The notes under the pieces: generated by a model
Database searches by the model: none
What the model saw: only the letters and a program-made list of their open reading frames with translations
Told to the model about the DNA's origin: nothing
Part shown: one piece after another, positions 26,619 to 35,285 of the stretch
How the letters are laid out: each line of letters begins with the position of its first letter
How positions within the stretch are numbered: position 1 is the first letter of the stretch
Source: Nocardia coubleae NBRC 108252
GTDB lineage: Bacteria > Actinomycetota > Actinomycetes > Mycobacteriales > Mycobacteriaceae
Reading direction: 5' to 3'
Length of the DNA: 64,000 bases
NCBI RefSeq assembly: GCF_001612805.1
Contig: NZ_BDBD01000018.1
Coordinates: 372,001-436,000 of the forward strand
Program-made: the position numbers and the translations under genes

Positions 26619-27764
26619 TCAGCGGTTTTCGCGGGCCAATCGCATCGTCTCGGTGAGCAGTTTGGATACCGCCGCCGCCTCGGTGAGGAAGCCGTCGTGC
26701 CCGTCACGGGAGTGCACGATCTCCAAACCCGCACAGCCGGGCAGACCTTCGGCCAGCTCGGCCTGAGTGTGCAAGGGGTACAGACGATCCGAGTCGACAC
26801 CGCCGACCACGCACGGAACCGGGGTCGAGGCCAGCGCGGCGGCGACGCCACCGCGGCCGCGACCCACGTCGTGCCGGTTCATGGCCTCGCTGAGCAGCAC
26901 ATAGGTGGCCGGGTCGAAGCGCTGGCCTAGCTTGTCGGCCTGGTGCTCGAGGTAGCTCTGCACCGCGTACCGGCCGCCCGCCCACGGGTCCTCGTCACCC
27001 TGCGCGTGATTGGCGAAGCGGTGCTCGAGCTCGCCCTCGGTACGGTAGGTGAGGTGGGCGATGCGCCGGGCCAGGCCCATGCCCGTCATCGGCGCGCGCC
27101 CGGTGCCGTGGTAGTTGCCGTCCTGCCAGTCCGGGTCGGCGGTGATGATGGCCATCTGGGTGGTCTGGGTGCCGATCTGATCGGCGGTGGCGCGTGCGCC
27201 GACGGCGAGCACCAGTGCCGCCGACACCCGCTGTGGATGCCCGATGATCCACTCGAGCACGCGCATGCCACCCATCGACCCGCCGACGACGGCACCGAGC
27301 CGCTCGATGCCGAGCAGGTCGAGCAACTGTGCCTCGGCGGTCACCTGATCGCGAATGGTCACCCAGGGAAACCGTGCGCCCCAGGGCTTTCCGTCGGGTG
27401 CGAGGGACGACGGGCCCGTGCTGCCCTTACAGCCACCGAGCACATTGGTGGCGATCACACACCACTCGTCGGTGTCGATCGGCGCGCCGGGCCCGACCAT
27501 GCCCTCCCACCAGCCGGGCGCCCCGTCGGGCCCACCGACGACATGGGAGTCGCCGGTGAGCGCGTGTTCGACGAGCACCACATTGTCGAGCGTGGGGGAG
27601 AGCTCACCCCACCGTTGCACCGCCAGCCGCACATCGGGGACGACGGCGCCGTTCTCCAGCGTCACGTCCCCGATGGCGACCACGCCGAGTCGCCCGTCCG
27701 GTGGTGGCAGCAGGGCCACCCCGGTGCCGGGACGGGTGATCGGCGATTCGGTGCTCACAGTCAC
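26619..27764 (-). CDS. metX: homoserine O-acetyltransferase
   Basis: A 381-aa alpha/beta-hydrolase-fold enzyme that acetylates homoserine from acetyl-CoA, the first committed step of methionine synthesis. The nucleophile is Ser163 in VGGSMGG. Further signatures are VEHALTGDSHVVG, NVLGGCKGSTGPSS (oxyanion region) and SRDGHDGFLTE with the catalytic His near the end. Its GTG start overlaps the metY stop by 4 bp (GTGA), so the two are translationally coupled. Confidence 0.97.
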   Translation of the reverse strand: MTVSTESPITRPGTGVALLPPPDGRLGVVAIGDVTLENGAVVPDVRLAVQRWGELSPTLDNVVLVEHALTGDSHVVGGPDGAPGWWEGMVGPGAPIDTDEWCVIATNVLGGCKGSTGPSSLAPDGKPWGARFPWVTIRDQVTAEAQLLDLLGIERLGAVVGGSMGGMRVLEWIIGHPQRVSAALVLAVGARATADQIGTQTTQMAIITADPDWQDGNYHGTGRAPMTGMGLARRIAHLTYRTEGELEHRFANHAQGDEDPWAGGRYAVQSYLEHQADKLGQRFDPATYVLLSEAMNRHDVGRGRGGVAAALASTPVPCVVGGVDSDRLYPLHTQAELAEGLPGCAGLEIVHSRDGHDGFLTEAAAVSKLLTETMRLARENR

Positions 27765-29077
27765 GTCGTCGCCGCCGCGAAACCGGCCCGCAGATCGGCC
27801 AGGATGTCGTCGATTCCCTCGATACCCACCGCGAGCCGGACCAGGCCGGGAGTGACGCCGGCGGCCAGCTGCTCCTCCGGTGTCAACTGCGAGTGCGTGG
27901 TCGACGCCGGGTGGATCACGAGAGAACGCACATCACCGATGTTAGCCACATGGCTGTGCAGGCTGAGCGCGTCCACGAACTTCTTGCCCGCGTCGACACC
28001 GCCTGCCAGCTCGAACGACACGATCGCGCCCGCACCCTTGGGTGCCAGCTGCTTGGCCCGCTCGTGCCAGGGCGAGGACTCGAGACCCGCGTAGTGCACC
28101 GCGTCGACACCGGGCTGCGCGGCGACGAACTTCGCCACCTCGACCGCGTTGCTCACGTGCCGTTCCACCCGCAGGCTCAGCGTCTCGATGCCCTGGGCGA
28201 TGAGGAAGGCGTTGAACGGTGACACCGCCGCGCCGAGGTCGCGCAGCAACTGCACGCGTGCCTTGAGCGCGAACGCCGGTGCGCCGAGATCGGCGAAGAC
28301 CGCGCCGTGGTAGCTCGGATCGGGCTCGGTGAAGCCGGGGAACCGGGCGTTGCCCTCGGCGTCACGCACGGTCCAGTCGAAGGTGCCGCCGTCGACGATC
28401 ACGCCCGCCACCGCCGCGCCGTGGCCACCGAGGTACTTCGTGGCCGAGTGCACCACGATGTCGGCGCCGTGGGCGAGCGGCTGGATCAGGTACGGCGTGG
28501 CGACGGTGTTGTCGACGATCAGCGGCAGCCCGTTCTCATGAGCGACACCGGCGATCCCGGGGATGTCGAACACCGCGCTGCTCGGGTTGGCGATGGTCTC
28601 GCCGTAGAACGCCTTGGTGTTGGGGCGGATCGCGGCCTGCCACTGCGCGAGGTCGTCGGGGTCCTCGACGAACGACACCTCGATGCCGAGCTTGGGCAGC
28701 GAGTAGTGGAAGAGGTTGTAGGTGCCGCCGTAGAGGTGCGGGCTGGACACGATGTGGTCACCGGCGCCTGCCAGATTCAGGATGGCGTAGGTTTCGGCCG
28801 CCTGGCCCGAGGCCACCAGCAGCGCCGCGACGCCGCCTTCGAGGGCGGCGACTCGCTGCTCCACCGCGTCCTGGGTGGGGTTCATGATCCGGGTGTAGAT
28901 GTTGCCCGGTTCGGCGAGCCCGAACAGCGCGGCGGCGTGTTCGGTGTCGCGGAAGGTGTAGGAGGTGGTCTGGTAGATCGGCAGTGCCCGCGCGTTGGTG
29001 GTCGCGTCGGGGGCCTGGCCCGCGTGGATCTGCTTGGTCTCGAACGACCAGTTCTCGGGCAGGGCGGCGTCGGTCAT
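27761..29077 (-). CDS. metY: O-acetylhomoserine sulfhydrylase (PLP)
   Basis: A 438-aa Cys/Met-metabolism PLP enzyme that makes homocysteine from O-acetylhomoserine and sulfide. Motifs: TKQIHAGQAPDATTNARALPIY, YTRIMNPTQDAVEQRVAALEGG, VDNTVATPYL and the PLP Lys214 in SATKYLGGHG. The ATG at 29077 is preferred to the TTG two codons upstream because GGAG is eight bases away. It is first in the metY-metX operon, preceded by a SAM-IV riboswitch and a short Cys-rich ORF, so it is controlled by SAM and perhaps by cysteine. Confidence 0.96.
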   Translation of the reverse strand: MTDAALPENWSFETKQIHAGQAPDATTNARALPIYQTTSYTFRDTEHAAALFGLAEPGNIYTRIMNPTQDAVEQRVAALEGGVAALLVASGQAAETYAILNLAGAGDHIVSSPHLYGGTYNLFHYSLPKLGIEVSFVEDPDDLAQWQAAIRPNTKAFYGETIANPSSAVFDIPGIAGVAHENGLPLIVDNTVATPYLIQPLAHGADIVVHSATKYLGGHGAAVAGVIVDGGTFDWTVRDAEGNARFPGFTEPDPSYHGAVFADLGAPAFALKARVQLLRDLGAAVSPFNAFLIAQGIETLSLRVERHVSNAVEVAKFVAAQPGVDAVHYAGLESSPWHERAKQLAPKGAGAIVSFELAGGVDAGKKFVDALSLHSHVANIGDVRSLVIHPASTTHSQLTPEEQLAAGVTPGLVRLAVGIEGIDDILADLRAGFAAATT

Positions 29078-29108
29078 GGTCAATGCTCCAGGGGTTGTGC
29101 GTCAGGGT

Positions 29109-29141
29109 TCAGCTGGGGCGGATCGACGGACAACAACACAT
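29109..29141 (-). CDS. 10-aa polycysteine leader peptide (uORF)
   Basis: Between the riboswitch and metY, an ATG with a near-perfect AGGAGG ribosome site opens a ten-codon frame, MCCCPSIRPS, whose second to fourth codons are TGT TGT TGT. Short polycysteine uORFs upstream of sulfur genes act as cysteine-responsive attenuators in mycobacteria. The stop is 31 bp before metY, so the coupling is not by direct overlap. No stand-alone function is expected. Confidence 0.6.
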   Translation of the reverse strand: MCCCPSIRPS

Positions 29142-29156
29142 GGGGGCCTCCTGAAA

Positions 29157-29265
29157 TGCGCGCTTGCTCCCGACCTTCGGGAGCCCGGTCATCACCCGGA
29201 GCACCCCACCGCAGCTGGAGGGTTGCCGACCAGCGAGCCGGGGCTTCGCGCTGGTACTCATGACC
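29157..29265 (-). ncRNA. SAM-IV riboswitch
   Basis: On the minus strand the segment GGTCATGAGTACCAGCG, GAAGCCCCGGCTCGCTGG, GGCAACCCTCC, GCGGTGGGGTGC, CCGGGTGATGACC, a variable hairpin (GCTCCCGAAGGTCGGGAGC) and AAGCGCG reproduce in order the conserved blocks of the actinobacterial SAM-IV class. It lies in the leader of metY, where SAM binding is expected to shut down expression. Confidence 0.92.
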
Positions 29266-29330
29266 TTGGACGACATGTTAACCGGACATCGCGCCGGTGG
29301 GGAAACTTCCCCCGCGTTTCCTGCCTCACA

Positions 29331-30032
29331 TCACCGTGCCGCCGGTGCGGCGAAGCCCGGTGTGTCGTCGGCCGGTGCGCCGCAGACCTGCCGCAATCCG
29401 TGATAGGCGCGCAGGATCGCTTCGCGGGTGACCCGCACCGCCGCCTCCGGTGAGGTGGGCAGTACGTGCTCGGTGTCGGCGACCGCGAGATGGCACAGCG
29501 TCTGCCACGTGCCCGCGACCAGCTTCACCAGAAAGTCGTCGGGTGTGGTTCCCATCCGGCGGGCCAGTTCCTCGCACACCGCGACGTTCTTCTTCTCCGC
29601 GTATTCCAGGGCCCGCGCGTTGACCGCCTGGCTGGCCCGCATGATCCGCTGCGTCTGCAGGAACTGGTGCAGGAACCGCAGGCCGTCGGCATCGGCCTCG
29701 GACTCGACCACCTGGAGGTAGGCACCGCACAGGGCTCGCAGTTCGTTGCCGGTGTCGGGCTGGCCGCGCAGCGCGACGGCGACGGCGTGGCCGAAGTCGT
29801 CGATCGGGGCGAGCACGATGTCCTCTTTGAGCGCGAAGTACCGGTTGACGGTGCGGGGGGATACGTCGGCTCCGGCGGCGATCTGCTCGACGGTTGTCGC
29901 GTCGAAGCCCTGTGTATCGCACAGGTCGAGTCCGATCGCGACGATCGCGGCCCTGGTCTGCGCCTTCTTGCGCTCGCGCAGGCTCGGCGGAGCCGGCCGG
30001 TCGGAGGCGGTCGAAGTGGTCGAGTCGAGCAT
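29331..30032 (-). CDS. TetR-family regulator
   Basis: A 233-aa repressor with a helix-turn-helix at about 18-65 (RERKKAQTRAAIVAIGLDLCDTQGF, TVEQIAAGADVSPRTVNRYFALKEDIV) and a C-terminal helical domain. It is divergent from the 14-helix efflux gene at 30167, which it probably represses. The intergenic region contains a duplicated 17-bp motif. Confidence 0.92.
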   Translation of the reverse strand: MLDSTTSTASDRPAPPSLRERKKAQTRAAIVAIGLDLCDTQGFDATTVEQIAAGADVSPRTVNRYFALKEDIVLAPIDDFGHAVAVALRGQPDTGNELRALCGAYLQVVESEADADGLRFLHQFLQTQRIMRASQAVNARALEYAEKKNVAVCEELARRMGTTPDDFLVKLVAGTWQTLCHLAVADTEHVLPTSPEAAVRVTREAILRAYHGLRQVCGAPADDTPGFAAPAAR

Positions 30033-30063
30033 TTCGCCAGCTTAGCGTCTCCGCGCGACCACC

Positions 30064-30131
30064 TGTCGCACCCTGCCAAGTGGCGCGTTCAGACAAATTG
30101 CTCTTGACGCCAATTGTCGCACGGTGCCAGG
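30064..30131. promoter_or_regulatory. duplicated 17-bp operator motif, TetR/efflux intergenic region
   Basis: TGTCGCACCCTGCCAAG (30064-30080) and TGTCGCACGGTGCCAGG (30115-30131) agree at 14 of 17 positions, 51 bp apart. The first lies nearer the TetR gene and the second nearer the efflux gene, as expected if one repressor controls both. Confidence 0.55.
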
Positions 30132-30166
30132 ATTGGCCGACGCATGCCGAGCGATGAGGAGCCCAG

Positions 30167-31660
30167 GTGACCGGCACCGAACTGAAACCCGAAGATGCTG
30201 CAGCCCCGGCGAATTCGATGCGATGGTGGGCGCTCGTCGTGCTCTCCGCCGCGCAGCTGATGGTGGTGCTCGACGCCACCGTCATCACCATCGCGCTGCC
30301 GTACGCCCAGCGCGACCTCGCCATCACCGACGGCGACAAACAGTGGGCCATCACCGCCTACACGCTCATCTTCGGCGGGTTGCTGCTGCTCGGCGGGCGG
30401 ATGGCCGACTACCTCGGCCGCCGCCGCATCTTCCTGGTCGGCCTCGTCGGCTTCGCCGTCGCCTCGGCGCTGGCGGGCCTGGCGCAGAACACCGTGCAGT
30501 TGTTCCTCGGCCGTGGGCTCCAGGGCGCGTTCGCCGCCCTGCTCGCGCCCGCGGCGCTGTCGCTGCTGTCGGTGATCTTCACCGATGTGCGCGAACGGGC
30601 GCGCGCGTTCGCGGTGTTCGCCGGGATCACCGCCGGTGGGGTGGCGTTCGGGCTGATCGTCGGCGGCGCGCTCACCGAGTTCGCGTCCTGGCGGTGGACG
30701 TTGCTGATCAACACCCCGATCGCCCTGGTCGCGGTGGCCGGTGCGCTCGCCGTGATCGCCCGCGACATCCCCGCACCGCGCACCGGCGGCTACGACCTGC
30801 CCGGCGCCGTCACCGTGACTCTCGGTCTGGTCGCGATCGTCTACGGATTCAGCCGGGCCGCCGAGCACGGCTGGCTGGCGCCGAGCACGCTCGGACTGCT
30901 CGGTGCCGGTTCCGCGTTGCTCCTGGTCTTCGTCGTCATCGAGGCACGCTCGACGAATCCGCTGCTGCCCCTGCGCATTCCCGGGGAGATCAACCGCGGT
31001 GGTGCTTTGCTCACCGCGCTGCTGATCCCCATCGCGATGTTCGCCATGTTCCTGTTCCTCAGCTTCTACTACCAGAACACCCTCGGCTATTCGCCGCTCG
31101 AGGCGGGCATCGCGTTCCTGCCGTTCCCGATCGGCATCGGCATCGCGGCGGGCATCACCAGTTCGCTGCTGCCCAAGTTCGGCCCGCGCCCGGTGATGGT
31201 GGTCGGCGCCCTGCTCGGCGTGATCGGGCTGGTCTGGCTGGCGCAGCTGAGCTACGGCGACGGTTACGCGCTGAGCGTGCTGCCCGCCCAGGTCGTCATG
31301 GCCTTCGGCATGGGCCCGCTGTTCGTCGGTATGCAGGCCGTCGCGCTGCACCAGGTGCGCGCCGAGGATTCCGGTGTGGCCAGCGCCCTGCTCAATGCCG
31401 CCCAGCAGGTCGGCGGCGCGGTGGGGACCGCACTGCTCACCACGCTGTCGGTGCAGGCCGCCGAGCACTACGTCGCCGAGCACCCCACCGTCGACCATCT
31501 CGTCGAACGCGCCTCGATCTACAGCTACGACGTCGCCTTCTACGTCGGGGCGGGCTTCTTCCTCGCCGCCGCCGTCGTGATCGCCCTGATGATCAAGGAC
31601 AAGCCGGAAAACCTGATCGAAGGCGACGAGCGCGCGACGGCCGCGCCGATTGTCGTCTGA
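30167..31660 (+). CDS. MFS drug exporter, DHA2 (14-TM, EmrB/QacA) family
   Basis: A 497-aa proton antiporter with 14 predicted transmembrane helices. The motifs are LDATVITIALPYAQRDL (motif D1, helix 1), GGRMADYLGRRR (motif A) and AGITAGGVAFGLIVGG (motif C). It probably exports drugs or lipophilic compounds. The GTG start has GAGGAG upstream. It is regulated most likely by the divergent TetR protein. Confidence 0.92.
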   Translation: MTGTELKPEDAAAPANSMRWWALVVLSAAQLMVVLDATVITIALPYAQRDLAITDGDKQWAITAYTLIFGGLLLLGGRMADYLGRRRIFLVGLVGFAVASALAGLAQNTVQLFLGRGLQGAFAALLAPAALSLLSVIFTDVRERARAFAVFAGITAGGVAFGLIVGGALTEFASWRWTLLINTPIALVAVAGALAVIARDIPAPRTGGYDLPGAVTVTLGLVAIVYGFSRAAEHGWLAPSTLGLLGAGSALLLVFVVIEARSTNPLLPLRIPGEINRGGALLTALLIPIAMFAMFLFLSFYYQNTLGYSPLEAGIAFLPFPIGIGIAAGITSSLLPKFGPRPVMVVGALLGVIGLVWLAQLSYGDGYALSVLPAQVVMAFGMGPLFVGMQAVALHQVRAEDSGVASALLNAAQQVGGAVGTALLTTLSVQAAEHYVAEHPTVDHLVERASIYSYDVAFYVGAGFFLAAAVVIALMIKDKPENLIEGDERATAAPIVV

Positions 31661-31946
31661 CCAGGGACGGGCAGGTCCGCGAGGCCCCCACCGGGGTTAC
31701 CGCCCGGTAACCGATCGAAGGCGGATGGGGTGCGGGTGCGCGGAGTAGTTTCGAGGTGTGCCGCACAGCGGGACCTCCCGTCGCGGTGAGGTCCCGGGCA
31801 GCAGTACGCTCGTCATGTTTGCACCTACACGTCCCGCAGACAACGCGGGGCATATACGTTGTCTGTTGGAACTGCTGGGGTCCGCTCACAAGCGTGTTCG
31901 CCCGGCCGTGCAATGAGGGCACCCACCGAGGAGGACACGAAGATCC
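31661..31946 (+). promoter_or_regulatory. icd upstream region with two hairpins
   Basis: No gene is seen in these 286 bp. GGTTACC-N4-GGTAACC (31695-31712) follows the MFS gene, and GGGACCTC-N10-GAGGTCCC (31770-31795) could form in the icd leader. TATACG near 31853 is a possible -10. The first hairpin may end the MFS transcript. Confidence 0.4.
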
Positions 31947-33164
31947 ATGTCCAAGATCAAGGTTGAAGGCACCGTCGTAGAACTCGACGGCGACGAGATG
32001 ACCCGGATCATCTGGCAGTTCATCAAGGACAAGCTGATCCATCCCTATCTCGACGTGAATCTCGAGTACTACGACCTCGGTATCGAGTACCGCGACAAGA
32101 CAGACGACCAGGTCACCATCGACGCGGCGAACGCCATCAAGCAGCACGGCGTCGGCGTGAAGTGCGCCACCATCACCCCCGACGAAGCGCGGGTGAAGGA
32201 ATTCGGTCTCAAGAAGATGTGGCGCTCGCCCAACGGCACCATCCGAAACATCCTGGGTGGCACCATCTTCCGCGCGCCGATCATCATCTCCAATGTGCCG
32301 CGCCTGGTGCCCGGTTGGACCAAGCCGATCATCATCGGCCGCCACGCGTTCGGCGACCAGTACCGCGCCACCGACTTCAAGGTCTACGAGGCGGGCACCG
32401 TCACGCTGACCTTCACCCCGGAGGACGGCAGCGAGCCGATCGTGCACGAGGTCGTGAAGATGCCCGAGGACGGCGGCGTAGTCATGGGTATGTACAACTT
32501 CAAGAAGTCCATCGAGGACTTCGCGCGGGCCTCGTTCAACTACGGCCTGCAGCAGAACTACCCGGTGTACCTCTCCACGAAGAACACCATCCTCAAGGCC
32601 TACGACGGCATGTTCAAGGACACCTTCCAGGAAGTCTTCGACGCCGAGTTCAAGGCCGAGTTCGACGCCGCGGGCCTCACCTACGAGCACCGCCTCATCG
32701 ACGACATGGTCGCCTCCTCCATGAAGTGGGAGGGCGGTTACGTGTGGGCCTGTAAGAACTACGACGGCGACGTGCAGTCCGACACCGTCGCCCAGGGCTT
32801 CGGTTCGCTCGGCCTGATGACCTCGGTGCTGCTAACCCCGGACGGCAAGACCTGCGAGGCCGAGGCCGCGCACGGCACCGTCACCCGGCACTACCGCCAG
32901 CACCAGCAGGGCAAGCCGACCTCGACCAACCCGATCGCGTCGATCTTCGCCTGGACCCGTGGTCTCGAGCACCGCGGCAAGCTGGACAACACCCCCGAGG
33001 TGATCGGCTTCGCCCAAGCGCTCGAGGACGTCGTCATCAAGACCGTCGAGGGTGGGCAGATGACCAAGGACCTGGCGCTGCTCGTCGGCGGCGATCAGGG
33101 CTACCTGAGCACCGAGGAATTCCTCGGCGCGCTGGACGCCAACCTGGCTCGCACACTGAAGTGA
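31947..33164 (+). CDS. icd: isocitrate dehydrogenase, NADP-dependent, dimeric type
   Basis: A 405-aa TCA-cycle enzyme converting isocitrate to 2-oxoglutarate, CO2 and NADPH. This is the eukaryote-like dimeric class (Icd1 of mycobacteria): VVELDGDEMTRIIW at the N-terminus, LKKMWRSPNGTIRNILGGTIFR (substrate binding), IDDMVASSMKWEGGYVWACKNYDGDVQSD (metal site) and AHGTVTRHYRQHQQG (NADP binding). The ATG has GAGGAGGA upstream. It is followed by two strong hairpins. The metX-metY-icd linkage is as in M. tuberculosis. Confidence 0.97.
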   Translation: MSKIKVEGTVVELDGDEMTRIIWQFIKDKLIHPYLDVNLEYYDLGIEYRDKTDDQVTIDAANAIKQHGVGVKCATITPDEARVKEFGLKKMWRSPNGTIRNILGGTIFRAPIIISNVPRLVPGWTKPIIIGRHAFGDQYRATDFKVYEAGTVTLTFTPEDGSEPIVHEVVKMPEDGGVVMGMYNFKKSIEDFARASFNYGLQQNYPVYLSTKNTILKAYDGMFKDTFQEVFDAEFKAEFDAAGLTYEHRLIDDMVASSMKWEGGYVWACKNYDGDVQSDTVAQGFGSLGLMTSVLLTPDGKTCEAEAAHGTVTRHYRQHQQGKPTSTNPIASIFAWTRGLEHRGKLDNTPEVIGFAQALEDVVIKTVEGGQMTKDLALLVGGDQGYLSTEEFLGALDANLARTLK

Positions 33165-33169
33165 ACTCT

Positions 33170-33192
33170 GCGGGTTCGCGCCGCGAACCCGC
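33170..33192. terminator. first hairpin after icd
   Basis: An 11-bp inverted repeat, GCGGGTTCGCG and its complement, surrounds one base directly after the icd stop codon. It has no T tract. Confidence 0.55.
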
Positions 33193-33200
33193 CCAGCTGT

Positions 33201-33234
33201 GAAACGCTCGCATCGCACCCGATGCGAGCGTTTC
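33201..33234. terminator. bidirectional terminator between icd and the lectin gene
   Basis: A perfect 15-bp stem (GAAACGCTCGCATCG) with a CACC loop is followed by TTTCTGCTTC-type sequence. It lies between convergent genes. Confidence 0.8.
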
Positions 33235-33249
33235 TGCTTCAGGAGGCTC

Positions 33250-33798
33250 TCACCACTGCTGCTGCGCGCCGCCGTTGCAGGGATATACCTGCACGCGTCC
33301 GTTCAGCGTATGGCCGTCCAGGGTTACCGCGTCCAGACATACGCGCTGATCCAGGCCGTTGCGCAGGCTGTGGCTCGGGCCGACGATCCACTGCTGCTGC
33401 GCGCCGCCGTTGCAGGTCCATACCTGGACATGCCCGTGCAGTGTGCGCCCGTCGAGGGTCAGCGCGTCCAGACACAAACGCTGGTCGAGGCCGTTGCGCA
33501 AACTGCCGTTGGGGCCGGGAATCCACTTCTGTTGCGCGCCGCCGTTGCACGACCACACCTGTGCCCGGGCGCCGTTGGCGACGGTGCGTCCGTCCAGGGT
33601 CAGTGCGTCCAGGCAGAGGCCTGTGTTCAGGCCGTTCGGCATCGTGATCGCCGCGGCCGAACTCGCGGGCGCGAAGACCAGCGTCGCCACGGCGGCCACG
33701 ACTGCCCCGGTGCCGAGCGAGCCGACGAGTCGCCGAGCCAACCGTCCAGGTCCTTTGCGTCCCGTGCGGCTGACCTCGCCAGTCGACGAATTCTTCAT
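33250..33798 (-). CDS. secreted ricin-type beta-trefoil lectin domain protein
   Basis: A 182-aa precursor: a long basic N-region (RTGRKGPGRLARRL) and a hydrophobic core (VVAAVATLVFA) ending in ASSAAA form the signal peptide. The mature part is a single beta-trefoil of three very similar repeats of about 41 residues, each with CLDALTLDGRT-like and CNGGAQQ(K/Q)W motifs (the QxW signature), and the protein stops right at the third QxW. It probably binds carbohydrate outside the cell. GGAGGGG upstream supports the ATG at 33798. No catalytic domain is attached. Confidence 0.88.
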   Translation of the reverse strand: MKNSSTGEVSRTGRKGPGRLARRLVGSLGTGAVVAAVATLVFAPASSAAAITMPNGLNTGLCLDALTLDGRTVANGARAQVWSCNGGAQQKWIPGPNGSLRNGLDQRLCLDALTLDGRTLHGHVQVWTCNGGAQQQWIVGPSHSLRNGLDQRVCLDAVTLDGHTLNGRVQVYPCNGGAQQQW

Positions 33799-34029
33799 CT
33801 TGTCCCCTCCGATTTGCGTGTGTAGATCCGAATTACATTGCTGCTGTTGTAGTTTCGGTTCTGATGACAAAAATATAATGAGAGTGACCTGCGGGATCCT
33901 TAATGAACGCTTTCGCAGGTGCGATCCGGCGTGATCGCTGGTGTCGTCGTCGACCGCAGCCGTCGCGGGTGGGATAACTCACGGCGGTCTCGGGATGCGG
34001 TGGGATGCTCGGGCCCGTTGCATAGAAGC

Positions 34030-35244
34030 GTGACTTCTTCCCTCGCGACCTCCGAACGCCTCGACGCGCCACGCACCAGCTGGCATGTCCCGGCGATGCT
34101 CGCGTTGGCGCTGGGAGGGTTCGGCATCGGCACCACCGAGTTCGTCACCATGGGCCTGCTACCCGATATCGCCGCGGCCTTCGGCATCTCCGAGCCGTCG
34201 GCCGGGCACGCGGTGTCGGCGTATGCGCTCGGCGTCGTGGTGGGCGCGCCGTTGATCGCGGCGCTGTGCGCGCGGGTGCCGCGCAAGAAACTGCTCATCG
34301 TGCTGATGGCCGCGTTCACCCTCGGCAACGCGGCGACGGTGCTCGCGCCGACCTTCGGGACGCTGGTGGCGGCGCGGTTCGTGTCCGGTCTGCCGCACGG
34401 CGCCTACTTCGGTGTGGCCTCCCTCGCCGCCGCGACGCTCGCGCCTGTCGGGCAGCGGGCCAAGGCGGTGGCGGCGGTGATGCTCGGGCTCAGCGTGGCG
34501 AATGTGGTCGGTGTCCCCGGCGCGACCTGGCTCGGACAGCACTTCGGCTGGCGCGACGCCTACATCGTCGTCACCTTCATCGGCGTCGCGACCGTGGCCG
34601 CGCTGTGGCGCTACCTGCCCGCCCTGAGCGACATGAAGATCACCAACCCGATGACCGAACTCGGCGCCCTGCGCCGCCCCCAGGTGCTGCTCACCCTCGC
34701 GGTCGGCGCCATCGGCTTCGGCGGCATGTTCGCCGTGTACACCTACATCGCCACCACCATGACCGACGTCGCGGGCATGCCGATCGGTGCCGTGCCGATC
34801 GTGCTCGCCCTGTTCGGGCTCGGCATGATCGCGGGCAACATCATCGGCGGCATCCTCGCCGACCGCGGCGTCGACCGGTCGATCTTCGCCGCGATGATCG
34901 CGATGGTGGTGATCCTGGCCGGCTTCGTCCTCGCCGCCCACAACCCGATCACCGCCGCCGTCGGCGCCTTCCTCGTCGGCGCCTCCGGCGCGGCCCTGGC
35001 CCCCGGCCTGCAAACCCGCCTCATGGACGTCGCCGCCGACGCCCAAACCCTCGCCGCCGCCCTCAACCACGCCGCCCTCAACATCGCCAACGCCGCGGGC
35101 GCCTGGCTCGGCGGCCTCGTCATCGCCGCGGGCCTCGGCTACACCGCCCCCGCCCTCGTCGGCGCCGTCCTCGCCGTCGCAGGCGTGGCCCTCTTCACCG
35201 CCACCGTCCTCCTGGCACGCCGCACCACCCCCAACACGCCGTAA
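34030..35244 (+). CDS. MFS transporter, DHA1 (12-TM, AraJ-like)
   Basis: A 404-aa exporter with 12 predicted helices: GGFGIGTTEFVTMGLLPDIA (helix 1), a weak motif A ARVPRKKLL between helices 2 and 3, and GGILADRGVDR in the second half. The substrate is unknown; relatives export sugars, purines or drugs. The GTG at 34030 is chosen because homology begins there; a longer open frame extends to 33919. Confidence 0.85.
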   Translation: MTSSLATSERLDAPRTSWHVPAMLALALGGFGIGTTEFVTMGLLPDIAAAFGISEPSAGHAVSAYALGVVVGAPLIAALCARVPRKKLLIVLMAAFTLGNAATVLAPTFGTLVAARFVSGLPHGAYFGVASLAAATLAPVGQRAKAVAAVMLGLSVANVVGVPGATWLGQHFGWRDAYIVVTFIGVATVAALWRYLPALSDMKITNPMTELGALRRPQVLLTLAVGAIGFGGMFAVYTYIATTMTDVAGMPIGAVPIVLALFGLGMIAGNIIGGILADRGVDRSIFAAMIAMVVILAGFVLAAHNPITAAVGAFLVGASGAALAPGLQTRLMDVAADAQTLAAALNHAALNIANAAGAWLGGLVIAAGLGYTAPALVGAVLAVAGVALFTATVLLARRTTPNTP

Positions 35245-35285
35245 CCGATTCCGCGCGGAATACCTTGCGGCATACGGTGCTCCGC

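Noticed and set aside
30089..31498. 469-codon minus-strand frame opposite the MFS gene
   Set aside because: Composition-driven shadow frame; the plus strand encodes a clear 14-helix transporter.
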